A stretch of 64,000 nucleotides of DNA from Calvatia gigantea (taxonomy: Eukaryota > Basidiomycota > Agaricomycetes > Agaricales > Lycoperdaceae), in contig JACAAK010000014.1 of NCBI GenBank assembly GCA_025093985.1, positions 1,488,001 to 1,552,000 of the forward strand. The letters run 5' to 3'. How positions within the stretch are numbered: position 1 is the first letter of the stretch; each line of letters begins with the position of its first letter. Of this stretch, positions 47,870 through 59,600 are shown one piece after another. The notes under the pieces are model-generated. The model was not told the DNA's origin. It ran no database searches and saw only the letters and a program-made list of their open reading frames with translations. Both the position numbers and the translations under genes were made by a program.

Positions 47870-49776
47870 GGGGTAGCCTTGTTGAGATCCTTCGGATGAC
47901 AACAGCCGGCAACGGCGTAATGGTTCTCGGAGGTGTGAGGCCCAGTGCAGATAGGGCACCTGTTCGACCGGGATCGACAGATGGCAGTGGGGTGGCCCCA
48001 GTACCAGCAGCGCTGGCACCAGGGGACCCTGGTACGGGCGGACGCCTGCTGCACACGGCAGGAGTGCATTCCAATCTGGACGGTGCGCCCCACGAGGCGC
48101 TTCATCTGGGTGCCGGTTTTCGAGTCAGCCAAGTCGAGCCAAGCTGTGCAAGTGTCAGAGCTGGCAGAGTTGCGCGAGATGCGCGGGATATGGGACAACA
48201 TGGCAAAGTCCTCGCGGTGCGGAGACTTCGATAGATGGCCCAGGAGGCGTTCAACAGTCATGGCCTTGCGCCCAAGTTCGTCGATAAAAGGGATATCCAC
48301 GATCCTGATATAGGACGTGGAGTCGGGGACACGGAGCTGGAGCTTAACGCCCTCAGCAACCGCCTTATGAGCCCACTCGTCTATGATGGCGACATCCTTC
48401 GGGGTGGGGGCGAAGTTGGTGAGCAATGACCAAGAGTTGGCCGTGCTCGAGCGAACCGACTCGATCCTACAGCGGACACGAGCCTGCACAAGGCCTCTGT
48501 TGATAACTTCAACAAAGTGATTAGTTTGAGGGTGGGGGGCACCTTCCGGCACAGCGACCACAGTCATGAGGAGTTGCCGATGGTTGGGACCAGCCGTGAC
48601 ATTGTCAGGGCGCTTGGACTTGCCTTGCGCCGAGGGTTCAGCCTCACGAGCCATGGCTACGACTCGCTTGGGTTCAAGCTCTGGGAACGACTGCGCAACA
48701 CGCACAGCCGTGACCACAGGGATCTGGGCAGACTTGCCCTTACCAGAGGAAGAAAGCGTCTGCGCGTATGAGGACGGCACCGCCTTCTTCTTCTTGGTGA
48801 TGTTGAGAGGGCGCACTGGACCCGGTTGGACCGGCGCACTCCTCCGCTGCTGCTGCAGGGCAAGATGCTTTGCCTCTGCGTTCTTTCGGATCGACTCGAC
48901 AAGATCCCGCTCACGGCGAGCAGGACGGACGGGCTGAACCAGAGGTGGTGGTGCGGGAGCTCTGGCCGGCTTCGATCTACCGGATCTAGGTGTGGAGCCT
49001 CCCATATCAGCATCAACATCGCCCGAGCCAGACAGCCGAGGCGGGGGAGTAGCTCTCCTGTCAGGCAGGGGACGAGCGTAGCGAGAGGCAATGTTGGCCA
49101 CGGCGTGACCCCCGAGCCAACTCGGATTAGACTGACCAGTTGGAGAGCAATCCAACCAGCCATTGTTGGACAGGGACTGAACAAACACCAAGGCGGCGCC
49201 CAGTACCACTGTGGTAGATTCCGCGCTAAGCGGCATAGCATGCACAGACCTGAACCAAGAGGACAGGTTGTGCAGGGATTCGGCTGCGCCCTGGACGTCC
49301 ACAGCGAGGTGTTCTTCGTCACCTGCCAACGCCGCTACGGATGGAGCATACTCCAGATCGCCGAACGACTCCACTGACATATCTCTGCCAGCGGAGCTCC
49401 CAGGGGGATCGGTGGCGATCACAGAAGCAGCAGCCCCAGGGGCCACTACCTCGTCCTCGTCATCGTCGAAAGAGTCCGCCATCTCCATTGGCACAGGAGA
49501 GGGGGAGGTAGCACGAGAGGGAGCACGAGACCGAGGTCGGGCGGTTCCACTCGAGGAGGTTGATGATGGCGGCCGTGCCGTAATCGGGACGGCGGCGTAT
49601 CGTTGGTGCGTGCCCTCGCCAGAGGAGGCCTGGGTCGAGGCACGGGTTTGGTAGCAGGGTTGTGGCTGCTGGGAGCCCACACCCGGGATACGAGCGATCG
49701 GGTCAGGGGACGATTGCGGCGGGACCGGGTCGTCAGCCCACGGGTCATTTGATGAGCTGGGTGGCCTGCAGCTCAT
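47870..49776 (-). CDS. LINE ORF1 of L16, open but lacking its C-terminus
   Basis: About 635 codons from ATG 49776. The Ser/Pro-rich N-terminus is followed by an acidic patch (DSFDDDEDEV, about residues 95-105), a basic Arg/Lys/Gln segment (QQQRRSAPV, NITKKKKAVPSS), an RNA-binding-like domain (NHFVEVINRGLVQARVRCRI), a CQRCWYWGHPTAIC knuckle (CX2CX4HX4C) and the start of a second one (CPICTGPHTSENH). The last about 66 residues with the CLNCGGKHRADSHSC knuckle are missing. ORF1 proteins of this kind bind LINE RNA. This is the best preserved ORF1 here, since L19's copy has two stops. Confidence 0.87.
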
Positions 49777-49896
49777 ACCAGCGAGTAGATCAGCAACTAG
49801 GGACGTGCCCTAGCCAAGCGTTGGGGTTGCGGTGTATTCGATGCGACTAGACTACAGTAACCGCCCCGTTGATGGTGGTGGTTGCTGGAAAAGGAA
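47870..49896 (-). mobile_element. LINE fragment L16: complete 5' end and most of ORF1
   Basis: Minus strand. The 5' end CCTTCCTTTTCC lies at 49896 and abuts Copia sequence at 49897. The 5' UTR is 49777-49896. ORF1 runs leftwards to 47870, where L14's poly(A) ends. ORF2 is absent. Confidence 0.87.
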
Positions 49897-51072
49897 GGGT
49901 TGGCCGCATTTCACCTCTCCACACTCCCTGTAGACCTCTCCTTGTGGCATAGACGCTTTGTGCACCACAATTATGCAGATGTGAAGAGAATGATCAGTCA
50001 GGAGCTTGTTACAGGCCTTAAACTGGAGTCTGAGGTGTCCCCTGACCCCATCTGTGAGCCCTGTCTTGCAGGAAAAATGCATTCCCATCCATTCCCCTCC
50101 TCTACCAGCCATAATCGCTCCCCACTGGCTCTAGTGCACTCAGATTTGCATGGACCACTTCCAGCAGCTACCCACCAAGGCTACAAGTACTGGATCACCT
50201 TTATAGACGATTCTACGCGATTCCGGGCAGTGTATCTGCTTAAATCCAAGTCAGAAGCCTTTGAAGCATTCAAAACCTACAAATATTGGGCTGAGAACCA
50301 ACTGGGAGTCAAAATCTGTGCTCTACAGGATGATAAAGGTGGTGAATACATGTCTAATGCCTTCCTGGAGTTCACAAGGCTGTGTGGCATCGAGAGGAGG
50401 CATTCTGTGCGAAATAGGCCCCAGCAGAATGGTCTTGCTGAGAGGGCTAATAGGACTATGGGTGAGAGAATCACTGCCATGCTCTCAGAGTCCAGTTTGC
50501 TAGCGAGTTTTTGGGGTGAATGCATAGCTGCCATGGTCCATGTGTGGAATAGGCTCCCTATCTCCGCTCTACCAAAAACCACACCTTTTGAGGCCTTCTA
50601 CAAGCGAAAACCTGATGTTTCGCACCTCAGAGTGTGGGGGTGTACTGCCTATGTGCATATACAGTGAGATAAGCGAAATTCTTTGCAGCCTCACTTCGAA
50701 AAATGCGTTTTTATCAGATATCCCACTGGCTACAAAGGTTGGAAGTTCTATAACCCTACTACTAGGCAAACCAGGATCTCAGAATGTGCAGATTTTGACG
50801 AGAGATACTTCCCTGGACTATCTAGAGCAAAAATGAACACCATACCATCATTTGCTAGCCCTCCATCCTCCCCTGAAGTCTCACCACCTTCTACCTCATC
50901 TATCTCGTCTCCTGGACCTTCCCAGATGCTCCCACTTCTTGAAGATGAGGGGGGTGATGTAGACTACCTGCCTGAGTCACCCCAGCCCGCTCCGGATGCT
51001 CCTGAGGCTCCCAGAGCACCATCAGTCCATCCACTTCCTCTTCAAGAAGGTTCCTGCAAAGATAGCATCATC
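49897..51072 (+). pseudogene. Copia-2 pol fragment (zinc-binding domain, integrase core, linker)
   Basis: Plus strand, no LTRs. It has the HHCC region (WHRRFVHHNYADVK to CEPCLAGK), then the integrase core with D in VHSDLHGP, D in QDDKGGEYM and E in QQNGLAERANR, the HLRVWGCTAYV block, the FDERYFPGL region and a Pro/Ser linker. A TGA at 50665 interrupts it; elsewhere it is open (49882-50667, 50683 onward). It is wedged between the 5' end of L16 and L17. Its reading frame runs on into LINE ORF1, giving a chimeric ORF to 51351. It is a different copy from Copia-1, whose matching parts lie at 9192-9867 and 2002-2219. Confidence 0.88.
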
Positions 51073-54000
51073 TGCGCTGGGCCTCATACCTCTGAGAACC
51101 ACCGCGCCGTCGCCGGCTGTTGTCATCCTAAGGATCTCAACAAGGCTACCCCCGAGGGACAGCCATGTCCCCACAAATTCAAGTGTCTGAACTGCGGTGG
51201 CAAGCACCGCGCTGACTCTCACTCGTGCCAGCTTTGGCGCCACCGGTATGAGGCCGAGTGGATCAAAGAGCACTACAGAAAGGTGAGTGAATGCCATCTC
51301 TCAAGGATAGCGTCACGATCCGCTGATAACACTTCAGCATCCGCGCAATGAACCCCGAACCTGACGAGTTGAGGCGTTTCGTGAAGGGTAGATTATGTAT
51401 ATTGTCGTTTAACGTAGCAAAGAATTACACGTTATTGGACACATTGCTAGAGTCTGAAAAAGATAACTTCGACATCATCTTCATCCAGGAACCGCCCTGG
51501 CGAACGATTAGATCTGCCCCCTCGACGCTTGACGCCGAGGGTGAGCCTGTCATCAGAGCACCTAAGCACCCCGAGTGGTTGTATATGGTGAGGCCGGCCT
51601 CCACTGCGGAGGAGCGAGATCGACCGCGTGTTATGGCTTTTGTCCACACGCAGATCAAGAGACTGAGGCCCTCGCTTAGGCAGGACCTCGTTGATCACTG
51701 GGATGTGATGGTTCTTACCATCTTCAATCACGGCCGTGAACGCCATTTCATGAATGTCTATTCTGATGATGAGCACACTGCAATCAAGCTTCTCTATGAG
51801 AAGCGCGATTCTTTACCCCAGATGCATTACATGGGGGGCGATTTTAATTGCCATTCGCGTGAGTGGGACGATGGCATCCCGCATCACCACCGACCTGCCC
51901 AGCAGCTCCTGGAAGCTGCTGACAACCTCGGCCTTGGGATCTGGTTACCAGATTCCAGGGCTCCTACTCATGTACCTCGAGATCTGACCAAGCGCCAATC
52001 GGTGATTGATCTGATCTTTATCTCCGATCTCAGGTGGCGCATCGCGCGCCCCCAGATCAGATCGGATCTAACAGGCCCGTCGGATCACCATCCGCTGTCT
52101 GTCACAATCCCTATCTGCCCTGAAGACATCACAAATGCCAGAAGGGCTTTCCCCAAGAACTCGGCAGCGACTGCGGAATTGCAGTTCCTGGATGAGATCA
52201 GAGAAGGGGTGTATGGTCTTTGTGATCATCCCCTTAATTCAGCTCGGGATGTTAATGTCCTGGCATCGGCCATTGGGTCGGTGTTCTCTGCAGCGTGGCA
52301 TCGCCACACTGTGGAGGTGCACATTTCCGCAAAGTCTCAACCCTGGTGGGATGAGGATTGCAGAGTCGCCCTTCAGGCCCATAGGGATTCTTCGGACCCT
52401 GCGGACTGGAAGGCATTTCGACGCGTTGTGGCGTCTAAGAAGCACAAATTCTTTGATGAGAAGATTGAGGAAATTGCTGAGACCAACAAGCGCCCTTGGG
52501 ACCTTATGGAATGGGTCAAGGCGCGCAAGTTGCCTGCATGTGAGGCTATCTCCTATCAGGGGGAGCCTTGTCACACTATGGACTCCCTATGGGAGGCCCT
52601 TCACGGTACCTACAACTCCGCTTCTGGGCGTGAGTGTGATACCCCCGTTATTGATCCGCTCCCTACACTAACGCGGCGGGAATGGGTGGACTTCTCAGCC
52701 AAGGAACTGGTGGATGTGTTGTCCGCCTGCTCTAAGGTCTCTGCCCCGGGCCCCGACCACGTTACGTGGAGGATGCTCAAACAGATCATGCTTGGGGATG
52801 CCCTGCCGGTCTTCGTACGTCTAGCTAGCGCCTGTATTCGTTTAGGTTGCTGGCCGGAGTATTTTAAAGAATCTATGTCGGTTATTATCCTGAAGCCGGG
52901 TAAGCCTGCATATTCTACACCCAAGGCCTTTAGGCCTATAGTTCTTCTCAACACGCTGGGTAAGCTGTTCGAGAAAATGATCGTGACTAGGCTCCAGTTT
53001 GACTCTGTCAAATTTGGGGTCTTTCACCCTAATCAGCTCGGAGGTGTGATCCAACGGTCCACTGAAGATGCTGGCCTGATGCTGACCCACATCGTAAGAG
53101 CGGGTTGGGCTAAGGGCCTCAGGACTAGCGTTGTGGCTTTTGACATAGCACAGTTCTTCCCATCGTTGCACCATGACATGCTGGTGGCAATACTCCGCAA
53201 GCAAGGATTTGCCCCTGAGCTGGTCGAGTTCTTTGCGCACTACCTGGTAGGACGGAAGACCCAGTATTGCTGGGACTCTTTCAAGTCCGAACCATTTCCA
53301 TCGGATGTGGGGGTGGGGCAGGGATCTGCCCTCTCTCCCGTCCTATCGGCCTTATACATAGCTCCGCTTATGTGGCTTTTCGACAGGGAGGCGTCATGTC
53401 TGGGGACGACTCTTCTGTCATATGTCGATGATGGCACCATCATTGCCCAGTCGAAGGACTGGGGATCTAACCTTGTGGCTCTTAAGGAGGCATATGGTAT
53501 TATATTCAGGCTCTTTGAGCGCTTCGCCTTGGTACTTGAGCATGACAAGTCTGAGGTCTTTCACTTCTCCCGTAAGCACGGGGATGATAATCCACCAATA
53601 GACCTGGGCTTTGCCCCGTTCACTGGTGATACGCCACTCCGGCCCAAGCCTTATTGGAGGTATTTGGGCTTTTACTTCGACCGCGCCCTTACTTTTAAGG
53701 AGCATGTTCATTACTACTCTACCAAAGCACTCTCCATGGTGAAGGCCATGAAGATGCTTGGTAATTCTACGAGGGGCTTGCGGCCTATGCAGAAGCGCCT
53801 CCTTTATTGGTCGTGTGTTGTCCCCATTGCAACATATGGCTTTAAACTCTGGTTCTTCAAGGGCTCTCGCTGTAAGGCGGCCCTTAAGAGTCTGAACATC
53901 ATGCAGAGACGGGCGGCCCTGTGGATTACAGGTGCTTTCCGGACTGCTCCTACTGGGGCCGCGGAGTCATTCACGGGTCTCATACCCATCCAGCTTCACA

Positions 54001-55610
54001 TACAGAAGCTTGCTGTCAGGTCGGACTACAGGATTAAGACCCTGTCGCCTAACCATCCTCTCAGGGCCCTTATGAGCCCTGAATATTCCGGGTCTGCTAA
54101 GCTGCACACTCGTTCTATTGGCCTTATGTCTCCTGTGGTTCACAGGAAGACTAAGGGCTCCTTAATCCAGGCTGATGCCAACCTGGTGAACCTCGTCGAG
54201 GAGTTTGAGCCTATGGCTTCAATTAATCGGCCCGGATACCGCCTGATGGACTGCCACCCTGACCAGGTGTCGTTCATGGAGGTGAAACTCAATGCGGAGG
54301 GTAACACCGACCCCGAGCATATGTATGCTCTCAACGTGCGCCTTAGGGAGTGCAGGGAGGATCTCGGAATTGTTCATATGGCGACGGACGCAAGTCTGCC
54401 ACTCCATGGCAAGTTCCAGGCAGTCTCATCTGCCCATGTCTATCGCCAGCGGGAGTGTCTCCGGGAGATCACTCGCGTGGCAGGCCGAGTTACAGCGCCT
54501 GATGCTGAGCTCATGGCCATTGCACTTGGCATTCATTTTGCTCTTAAGTAGGATGACGTCAGGTTCATACGTGTATTCACCGACTCTATTGCGTCGGTGA
54601 AGCTCGCAGTTGATCCGTCTACACATTCCGGGCAGATGCTGTCCCAGGGAGTGTGCGTGGCACTTAAATGGTGGCTCTCTAGGGATCCCCGGAGAGGCAT
54701 TGAGTTCCTCGCTGTCCCTTCCTCCGAGAAGTGGGAGTTCCACCATGCTGTTCACCGGCATGTTACCTCGTTCCCTCAGGTCGCTTATGGCCTGAGGCTG
54801 TTCACTTCTATTGCCTGCCTGCGCAGGGAGGCGGTCGATGATGTTCTGGAGTCATGGCGCCAGCTGTACTCTACCTCTTCTTATAAGGGGCGTAGTAATA
54901 TGGATCTCACCTCTGGGGCGGACCCATCTGTTTCGGGGAGGCCGACCTACCTTTCTGGTGGGCCCTGGCTCCCCCATGTTAGCGGCTCTAACTCACTTTG
55001 TGCGAGGGCCGTGCGTGCTGTTACTGGTCATGCTCCGATTGGGTCGTACTGGGTGCGATTCTTTCCTACTGAAAGCGTTGGCTGTTCGTGTGGCGCCGCT
55101 CTTGAGGGGCGCTATCACATTTTCGTCAGGTGTCCCAACCACAAGAGGGAACTTGACAGACCTCCTCAGACCATTCGTGAGCTAATTGACTTCCTGAATG
55201 TGAACCCTGGTGCTTTTGCGTTCAGACCGGATGATACTGGGATCGGCTGAGCTGGCGCGCGTGGGGGGTCCCTGCGGTGGCGCTGGTCTTCTGGCCTACT
55301 AGGTGGAGAAGTCGCAAGGCAACAGGGGTGGGGTCCCTGGGGGGTGCTTCCGGCTTCGGCTGGTGGTGCTCCTTTCCTGGGCCTGGTTGGGGGCTTCGTG
55401 GGGGGCGAAGGCATAAAATAACAGGGGTTGGGTCCCCGGGTGGCAGTGCAGGTTCGTCCTGCTCAGCTGCTTTCTTGGGCGCCGTGTATTCGGCACTTCG
55501 AGTTGCTACCCTGCCTACTGCGTTGCTCTGGATCGGGACTGGGCTGATACCCTTTCACTTGGGAAGCTGGGGGTAAGGCGGCTCCAAGCGGGGGCTCCTT
55601 GCGTTGGGAC
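51073..55610 (+). mobile_element. LINE copy L17: end of ORF1, full ORF2, part of the 3' UTR
   Basis: Begins in ORF1's C-terminal knuckle region (CAGPHTSENH), continues through CLNCGGKHRADSHSC (near 51188) to the ATGA junction at 51348, then a full-length ORF2. The 3' UTR (55251 onward) is cut at about 55611 by L18, so the poly(A) is beyond the window. Confidence 0.88.
51348..55250 (+). pseudogene. LINE ORF2 of L17, full length with one nonsense codon
   Basis: 1,300 codons, the same length as L19's ORF2. It is interrupted only by TAG at 54549 (LKQDD elsewhere, CAG to TAG) inside RNase H. Endonuclease residues (SFNVAKN, QEPPW, GGDFNCH, GPSDHHP), RT boxes (FDIAQFFPS, GQGSALSP, SYVDDG) and the RNase H triad are present. 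It would give an endonuclease-RT protein lacking the last part of RNase H and the Cys/His tail. The ATG overlaps the ORF1 stop (ATGA). Confidence 0.9.
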
Positions 55611-55954
55611 TGGGGATCCAACCTTGTGGCTCTTAAGGAGGCATATGGTATTATTTTCAGGCTCTTTGAGCGCTTCGCCTTGGTACTTGAGCATGACAAG
55701 TCCGAGGTCTTTCACTTCTCCCGTAAGCGCGGGGACGATAACCCACCAATTGACCTGGGCTTTGCCCCGTTCACTGGTGATACGCCTCTCCGGCCCAAGC
55801 CTTATTGGAGGTATTTGGGCTTCTACTTCGACCGCGCCCTTACTTTCAAGGAGCACGTTCGTTATTACTCTACTAAAGCACTCTCTACGGTGAAAGCCAT
55901 GAAGATGCTTGGTAACTCTACGAGGGGCTTGCGGCCTATGCAGAAGCGCCTCCT
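55611..55954 (+). mobile_element. LINE copy L18, left part
   Basis: Plus strand, 5'-truncated at about ORF2 residue 704 (DWGSNLVALKEAYG), open to MQKRLL at 55953, where L19 is inserted. It lies in L17's 3' UTR. It continues at 62814. Confidence 0.88.
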
Positions 55955-56224
55955 TTTTTTTTTTTTTTTTTTTAAATCATGGCTTGCGCCAATTTATATC
56001 GCGGTGCCCGATCGCAGTCCGCGTGTAGCTAAGTACAAAGCCCCAACTACAAGGTCCGATGAGTTAAGAGTAATCTACTGTTCAGAGACAATCCAACCCA
56101 ACCCAAGCGCTAACCCAGACCAGACCGGACCATCCCCTACTTGCCAAATCCCCCGGTTCCCCGAAATGCCCATCACATTGAGGAAGACCCAGTTGCCCAG
56201 GTCTTGTGGTGTACACCCAGTGAC

Positions 56225-56247
56225 GCATCGCCGCAAAGCGGCGGTGC
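56225..56247 (-). promoter_or_regulatory. 3' UTR hairpin of L19
   Basis: GCATCGCCGC, loop AAA, GCGGCGGTGC as written on the plus strand. On the plus strand all ten positions pair with one T-G; in the sense RNA that position becomes C-A. Confidence 0.6.
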
Positions 56248-56682
56248 CCTGATCATCCCTCGAGAGGCGGACCCAGCGGCAACGGCGGCCGGGTGCCCTC
56301 AGGGGGACAGGTGTAGTCAGGAGATCCAGCGCAAGGAGCCCCCGCTTGGAGCCACCTTACCCCCAGCTTCCCAAGTGGAAGGGTATCAGCCCAGTCCCGA
56401 CCCAGAACAACACATCAGACAGGGTAGCAACTCGAAGCGCCGCCTAGACGGTGCCCAAGAAAGCAGCTTAGCAGGACGAACCCGCACCGCCACCCGGGGA
56501 CCCCACCCCCGTTATTTTACGCCTCCGCCTGACACGAAGCCCCCAGCCAGGCCCAGGAAAGGAGCACCACTAGCCGAGGCCAGAAGCACCCCCCAGGGAC
56601 CCCACCCCTGTTACCTTACAACTTCCCCCCCCAGTAGGCCAGAAGACCAGCGACCCCGCAGGAACCCCCCATGCGCGCCAGC

Positions 56683-59600
56683 TCAACCGATCCCAGCATC
56701 ATCTGGTCTGAACGCGAAAGCACCAGGGTTCGCGTTCAGGAAGTCAATCAGCTCACGAATGGTCTGAGGAGGTCTGTCAAGCTCCCTCTTGTGGTTGGGA
56801 CACCTGACGAAAATGTGATAGCGCCCCTCGAGAGCGGCGCCACACGAGCAGCCAACGCTTTCGTTCGGAAAGAATCGTACATGGTACGACCCAATCGGAG
56901 CATGACCAGTAACGGCACGCACGGCCCTCGCACACAACGAGTTAGAGCCGCTAACATGAGGAAGCCAGGGCCCACCAGAAAGGTAGGTCGGCTTCCCCGG
57001 AATAGATGGATCTGCCCCGGAGGCAAGATCCATATTACTGTGCCCCTTGTAAGAAGAGGTAGAGTACAGCTGACGCCATGACTCCAGAACGTCATCGACC
57101 GCCTCTTTGCGCAGGCGGGCAATAGAAGTGAACGGCCTCGGGCCATAAGCGACCTGAGGGAACGAGGTAACATGCCGGTGAACAGCATGGTGGAACTCCC
57201 ACTTCTCGGAAGAAGGGACAGCAAGGAATTCGACGCCTCTCCGGGGATCCCCAGAGAGCCATCGTTTAAGCGCCACACACACTCCCTGGGACAGCATCTG
57301 CCCGGAGTGCGTAGACGGATCAACTACAAGCTTCGCTGACGCAATAGAGTCAGTGAATACCCGTATAAGCCTGACGTCATCCTGCTTAAGAGCAAAATGA
57401 ATGCCAAGCGCAATGGCCATGAGCTCAGCATCAGGTGCTGTAACTCGGCCTGCCACGCGAGTGATCTCCCGAAGGCACTCCCGCTGGCGGTAGACATGGG
57501 CAGACGAAACTGCCTGGAACTTGCCATGGAGCGGCAGACTTGCGTCCGTCGCCATATGGACAATCCCGAGATCCTCCCTGCACTCCCTAAGGCGCGCATT
57601 GAGAGCATACATATGCTCGGGGTCGGTATTACCCTCCGCATTGAGCTTCACCTCCATGAACGACACCTGCTCAGGGTGGCAGTCCATCAGGCGGTACCCG
57701 GGTCGATTAATTGAAGCCATAGGCTCAAATTCCTCGACGAGGTTCACCAGGCTGGCGTCAGCCTGGATTAAAGAGCCCTTAGTCTTCCTGCGGACCGCAG
57801 GAGACATAAGGCCGATAGAACGAGTGTGCAATTTAGCAGACCCAGAGTATTCAGGGCTCATAAGGGCCCTGAGAGGGTGGTTAGGTGACAGTGTCTTAAT
57901 CCTGTAGTCCGACCTGACAGCAAGCTTCTGTATATGAAGCTGGATGGGTATGAGACCCGCGAATGACTCCGCGGCCCCAGTAGGGGCAGTCCGGAAGGCA
58001 CCTGTAATCCACAGGGCCGCCCGTCTCTGCATGACGTTCAGACTCTTGAGGGCCGCCTTACAGCGAGAGCCCTTGAAGAACCAGAGTTTAAAGCCGTATG
58101 TCGCAATCGGAACAACACACGACCGATAGAGGAGGCGCTTCTGCATAGGCCGCAAGCCCCTCGTAGAATTACCAAGCATCTTCATGGCCTTCACCGTGGA
58201 GAGTGCTTTAGTAGAATAGTAACGAACGTGCTCCTTAAAGGTAAGGGCGCGGTCGAAGTAGAAGCCCAGATACCTCCAATAAGGCTTGGGCCGGAGTGGC
58301 GTATCACCAGTGAACGGGGCAAAGCCCAGGTCAATCGGTGGATTATCATCCCCATGCTTACGGGAGAAGTGGAAGACCTCAGACTTGTCATGCTCAAGTA
58401 CCAAGGCGAAGCGCTCAAAGAGCCTGAATATAATACCATATGCCTCCTTAAGAGCCACAAGGTTAGATCCCCAGTCCTTTGACTGGGCAATGATGGTGCC
58501 ATCATCAACATATGACAGAAGAGTCGTCCCAAGACGTGACGCCTCCCTGTCGAAAAGCCACATTAGCGGAGCTATGTATAAGGCCGACAGGACGGGAGAG
58601 AGGGCAGAACCCTGCCCCACCCCCACATCCGATGGAAATGGTTCGGACTTGAAGGAGTCCCAGCAATACTGGGTCTTCCGTCCTACCAGGTAGTGCGCAA
58701 AGAACTCAACCAACTCAGGGGCGAATCCTTGCTTGCGAAGTATTGCTACCAGCATATCATGGTGCAATGACGGGAAGAACTGCGCTATGTCAAAAGCCAC
58801 AACGCTAGTCCTGAGGCCCTTAGCCCAACCCGCTCTTACGATGTGGGTCAGCATCAGGCCAGCATCTTCAGTGGACCGTTGGATCACACCTCCGAGCTGA
58901 TTAGGGTGAAAGACCCCAAATTTGACAGAGTCAAACTGGAGCCTAGTCGCGATCATTTTCTCGAACAGCTTGCCCAGCGTGTTGAGAAGTACTATGGGCC
59001 TAAAGGCCTTGGGTGTAGAATATGCAGGCTTACCCGGCTTAGGGATAATAACTGACATGGATTCTTTAAAATACTCCGGCCAGCAACCTAAACGAATACA
59101 GGCGCTAGCTAGACGTACGAAGACTGGCAGGGCATCCCCAAGCACGATCTGTTTGAGCATCCTCCACGTAACGTGGTCGGGGCCCGGCGCAGAGACCTTA
59201 GAGCAGGCTGACAACGCGTCCACCAGCTCCTTGGCTGAGAAGTCCACCCATTCCCGCCGCGTCAGCGTAGGGAGCGGATCAATAACGGGGGTATCACACT
59301 CGCGCCCGGAAGCGGAGTTGTAGGTACTGTGAAGGGCCTCCCACAGGGAGTCCATAGTGTGACAAGGTTCCCCCTGATAGGAGATAGCCTCGCACGCAGG
59401 CAACTTGCGCGCCTTGACCCATTCCATAAGGTCCCAGGGGCGCTTGTTGGTCTCAGCAATTTCCTCAATCTTCTCATCAAAGAATTTGCGCTTCTTAGAC
59501 GCCACAACGCGTCGAAATGCCTTCCAGTCCGCAGGGTCCGAAGAATCCCTATGGACCTGAAGGGCGACTCTGCAGTCCTCATCCCACCAGGGTTGAGACT

